Shown: in pieces, positions 51,101 through 53,228 of the stretch
How the letters are laid out: each line of letters starts with the position of its first letter
Position numbering within the stretch: position 1 is the first letter of the stretch
IMG/VR virus record: IMGVR_UViG_3300048029_000117
Location: 1-53,228 of that record
Length of the DNA stretch: 53,228 nt
Source: a virus
Direction: 5' to 3' (one strand)
Notes under the pieces: model-generated
What the model was told of the DNA's origin: nothing
What the model saw: the letters and a program-made list of their open reading frames with translations, nothing else
Databases searched by the model: none
Program-made: the position numbers and the translations under genes

Positions 51101-51874
51101 ATGGCAAAAATAAGTAACAGAAATGATTTTAGAGACTACGTACTACGTAGACTTGGATATCCAGTTATAGAAATAAATGTAGACGATGACCAAATCGAAG
51201 ATAGAATTGATGATGGTTTACAGTTATTTCGTGAGTATGCCGCAGATGGTCAGTTAAGAGTTTTTCAACCTGTATTAATTACTCAAGCAATGGTTGATGC
51301 TAAAAGTATTGATTTAAACACCGCTTTGCCAGCAGTTGCAAATAGAATACTAGATGTTGTAAAAGTTTTTATGATAGGTGATTCAACATCAAATGTAAAC
51401 TTCTTTGATATCAAATATCAAATGCGATTAAATGACCTTGCAGATTTGGCAACAGGTGTAGGTGATTTAGCATATTACGAACACATGCAACAATATCTTT
51501 CTATGATTGATTTAAAACTTACTGGTCAACCTCAAATACAATTTAGTAGACACAGTGGTACATTGTTTATCGCTGGTGATTTACGTGATGGTGGCGATAT
51601 AAAGGTTGGCGATTACATCATGCTTGAAATGTTTGTTGAAGAAGCAGAAAGTGTTGGTGGTGTTTACAATAATTTATTCATGAAAAATTATGTAACTGCG
51701 ATATTGAAAAAACAATGGGGAGAAAATATAAGTAAATTCGAAGGTATGACACTCCCTGGTGGTGTGACGTTAAATGGTAGACAATTGATTGATGATGCTA
51801 AAGAAGAAATAGAAAGAGAAATAGAAAAACTAAGAAACGAGTATGACAATCCACCTAATTTCTTTGTAGGGTAG
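51101..51874 (+). CDS. 13: gp13 neck protein
   Basis: 257 residues (T4 gp13 is 309). The family pattern is clear at the N terminus: DYVLRRLGYPVIEINVDDDQIEDRIDDGL and LQLFREY. Middle: YYEHMQQYLSMIDLKL with MLEMFVE, and C-terminal LPGGVTLNGRQLIDDA. gp13 and gp14 form the neck ring that closes the filled head and takes the tail. No ribosome site; leaderless-type late promoter. Confidence 0.9.
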   Translation: MAKISNRNDFRDYVLRRLGYPVIEINVDDDQIEDRIDDGLQLFREYAADGQLRVFQPVLITQAMVDAKSIDLNTALPAVANRILDVVKVFMIGDSTSNVNFFDIKYQMRLNDLADLATGVGDLAYYEHMQQYLSMIDLKLTGQPQIQFSRHSGTLFIAGDLRDGGDIKVGDYIMLEMFVEEAESVGGVYNNLFMKNYVTAILKKQWGENISKFEGMTLPGGVTLNGRQLIDDAKEEIEREIEKLRNEYDNPPNFFVG

Positions 51875-51877
51875 GTC

Positions 51878-52750
51878 ATGGCAACAAACCAGTATTTTAA
51901 ACAGAAAGTTCGTTCAGAACAACAACTCTTTGAGGATTTAGTTATAGAATCTTTACAGATGTTTGGACAAGATGTCTATTATTTACCTAGAGAAATAGTT
52001 AACAAAGATAAAATCTTTTTAGATGACGTTCCATCTAGATTTTCAGATGCATACAAAGTAGAAATGTATATTGAAAATGCAGAAGGGTTTGAAGGTGAAG
52101 GAGATTTATTTACAAAGTTTGGTGTAGAGTTAAGGGACCAAGCAACATTTATTGTTTCAAGAAAAAGATGGGTGCAATTAGTTGGTAAACGATTAGAGGT
52201 AGCAAACTTTAGACCAAGAGAAGGTGATTTAATATATTTACCAATGTCTGAATCTATGTTTGAAATACGTAGAGTTGAAACTGAAACACCATTTTATCAA
52301 TTAAAAGATTTACCAACATTTAGATTACAATGTGAATTGTTTGAGTACAGTGGTGAAGACTTTGATACTGGCGTAGACACAATACAAGATGTTGAAACAG
52401 AAGGTTCTTTCAAATATAATTTATCACTTGATTCAGGTGGTGGTAGATTTATTCAAGGTGAAACTGTCACACAAGTATTCGATACTTATAATATGATTGG
52501 AGAAGTTGCATTTGCATCTGATTCTGGTAATACTTTACAACTAATTCACAGTGGCGCAACTGATGGATTGTTTCATGAATGGACTACAACTAGAAGTATT
52601 ATTGGTAACCAAAGTCAACACGTGGCAACACCGACTTCAATAAATCAAATAAATGATATATTGAGTGATAATCAGAATAAAACTTTTGACGATTTTGAGT
52701 CAGACTTTCTAGACTTTAGTGAAGGTAATCCATTTGGAGATATGTCGTAA
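51878..52750 (+). CDS. 14: gp14 neck protein
   Basis: 290 residues (T4 gp14 is 256). Begins NQYFKQKVRSEQQLFEDLVIESLQ and continues GQDVYYLPREIVNKD and FSDAYKVEMYIEN, the gp14 signature. Later REGDLIYLPMSESMFEIRRVE is also typical. Works with gp13 in head completion. Its stop overlaps the gp15 start (TAATG). Confidence 0.9.
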   Translation: MATNQYFKQKVRSEQQLFEDLVIESLQMFGQDVYYLPREIVNKDKIFLDDVPSRFSDAYKVEMYIENAEGFEGEGDLFTKFGVELRDQATFIVSRKRWVQLVGKRLEVANFRPREGDLIYLPMSESMFEIRRVETETPFYQLKDLPTFRLQCELFEYSGEDFDTGVDTIQDVETEGSFKYNLSLDSGGGRFIQGETVTQVFDTYNMIGEVAFASDSGNTLQLIHSGATDGLFHEWTTTRSIIGNQSQHVATPTSINQINDILSDNQNKTFDDFESDFLDFSEGNPFGDMS

Positions 52751-53228
52751 TGTTTGGTACTCATTTTTATCACAAAAGAGTTCGAAGTGCAGTAAGTGTC
52801 TTTGGGTCGTTATTTAATAATCTTTATGTGCTTAGACAAAACTCTGCAGGTGAAACTATTTCACAAGTTAAAGTGCCACTATCATATGCGCCAAAAAGAA
52901 ACTTTCTTGCTCGAATAGAACAAATGACAAATGGCGAACAAAATGAAAGACTCGTTGCAATTAAATTACCACGTATGTCTTTTGAAATAAATGGTATAGC
53001 GTACGATGAAACAAGACAATTAAATAAGATGAATAACTTAAATAAAGTTCTTGCTGGTTCAACAATATCAAGACAAAAGTTATTTACTGCAACACCATAC
53101 AACATTAATTTTGATTTAAATGTTTATGCTAAGTCTCAAGACGATGCACTACAAATAGTAGAACAAATATTTCCATTCTTTACGCCACAATATACTGTTT
53201 CAGTAAAACCTTTTAGTAATGTTGCATT
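52750..53228 (+). CDS. 15: gp15 tail sheath stabiliser / completion protein, 3' end cut by window
   Basis: First 159 residues only. Begins MFGTHFYHKRVRSAVSVFGSLFNN, then IEQMTNGEQNERLVAIKLPRMSFEI and the tail-terminator-like strands TATPYNINFDLNVYAKSQDD with QIVEQIFPFFTPQYTV. This is the gp15 pattern; T4 gp15 (272 residues) caps the tail tube and sheath and joins the tail to the head. TAATG coupling to gp14. Confidence 0.9.
   Translation, partial: MFGTHFYHKRVRSAVSVFGSLFNNLYVLRQNSAGETISQVKVPLSYAPKRNFLARIEQMTNGEQNERLVAIKLPRMSFEINGIAYDETRQLNKMNNLNKVLAGSTISRQKLFTATPYNINFDLNVYAKSQDDALQIVEQIFPFFTPQYTVSVKPFSNVA

Noticed and set aside
1-53228. tRNA genes, integrase, transposase or toxin-antitoxin genes
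   Set aside because: None was recognised on reading both strands; a tRNA scan was not possible, so a tRNA inside an intergenic gap cannot be excluded formally, but the gaps are too short.

Overview
The window is a 53 kb piece of a strictly lytic, T4-like (myovirus) tailed phage genome, almost certainly marine. The evidence is a recognisable T4-type morphogenesis set: gp4, gp5 parts, gp6, gp7-like, gp8, gp13, gp14, gp15, gp25, gp26/gp51, gp32, gp33, gp48, gp53, a gp54-like tube protein and a tail tape-measure protein. Gene density is very high, base composition is AT-rich, and T4-type late promoters (TATAAATA) sit beside near-perfect sigma70 promoters. The AT-rich, compact style and the accessory set (glycosyltransferases, 2OG-Fe(II) oxygenases, a QueC-like PP-loop protein) resemble marine T4-like phages such as those of SAR11 or cyanobacteria. 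The host cannot be fixed from this window. No tRNA, integrase, transposon or CRISPR array was seen.

Layout. (1) 1-4028, plus strand: accessory genes coupled by overlaps: 2OG-Fe(II) oxygenase (cut by the window edge), SAM methyltransferase, two tandem GT25-like proteins, a GT8-like glycosyltransferase, a thermonuclease-like protein and a possible sugar-transferase-like protein. (2) 4048-5830, minus strand: four late genes of unknown function, including two tiny membrane-type proteins. (3) 5832-13851, plus strand: early/middle genes driven by at least six TTGACW-17-TATAAT promoters: small unknown proteins, an orphan PD-(D/E)XK-like protein, an SH3-like small protein, a DNA-modification-type glycosyltransferase (TAGT-like) coupled to a GT4 glycosyltransferase, gp33 and gp32, closed by tandem terminators. 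(4) 13917-18254, minus strand: tape measure, gp26/gp51, a tube/baseplate protein, an unknown structural protein and gp4. (5) 18300-43277, plus strand: central baseplate, spike, wedge and fibre genes in one long late operon with internal late promoters. (6) 43323-45121: an early-promoter cassette (unknown protein, glycosyltransferase, 2OG oxygenase) placed inside the structural block. (7) 45192-53228: a small fibre-associated protein, a giant 1,836-residue repeat fibre, then neck and tail-completion genes gp13, gp14 and gp15 (cut by the right edge).

The points most worth following are: a probable programmed -1 frameshift (T_TTT_TTC) fusing gp26 to a gp51-like extension immediately before the tape measure; late promoters placed so that the start codon falls at the predicted transcription start in at least five genes (leaderless mRNAs); a leader sequence with AATAC repeats shared by gp32 and the TAGT-like gene; the TAGT-like plus GT4 pair as a candidate DNA hypermodification system; and a QueC-like PP-loop protein embedded between the cell-wall amidase and the spike of a split gp5.

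All product names come from reading motifs and gene order; no database search was run.
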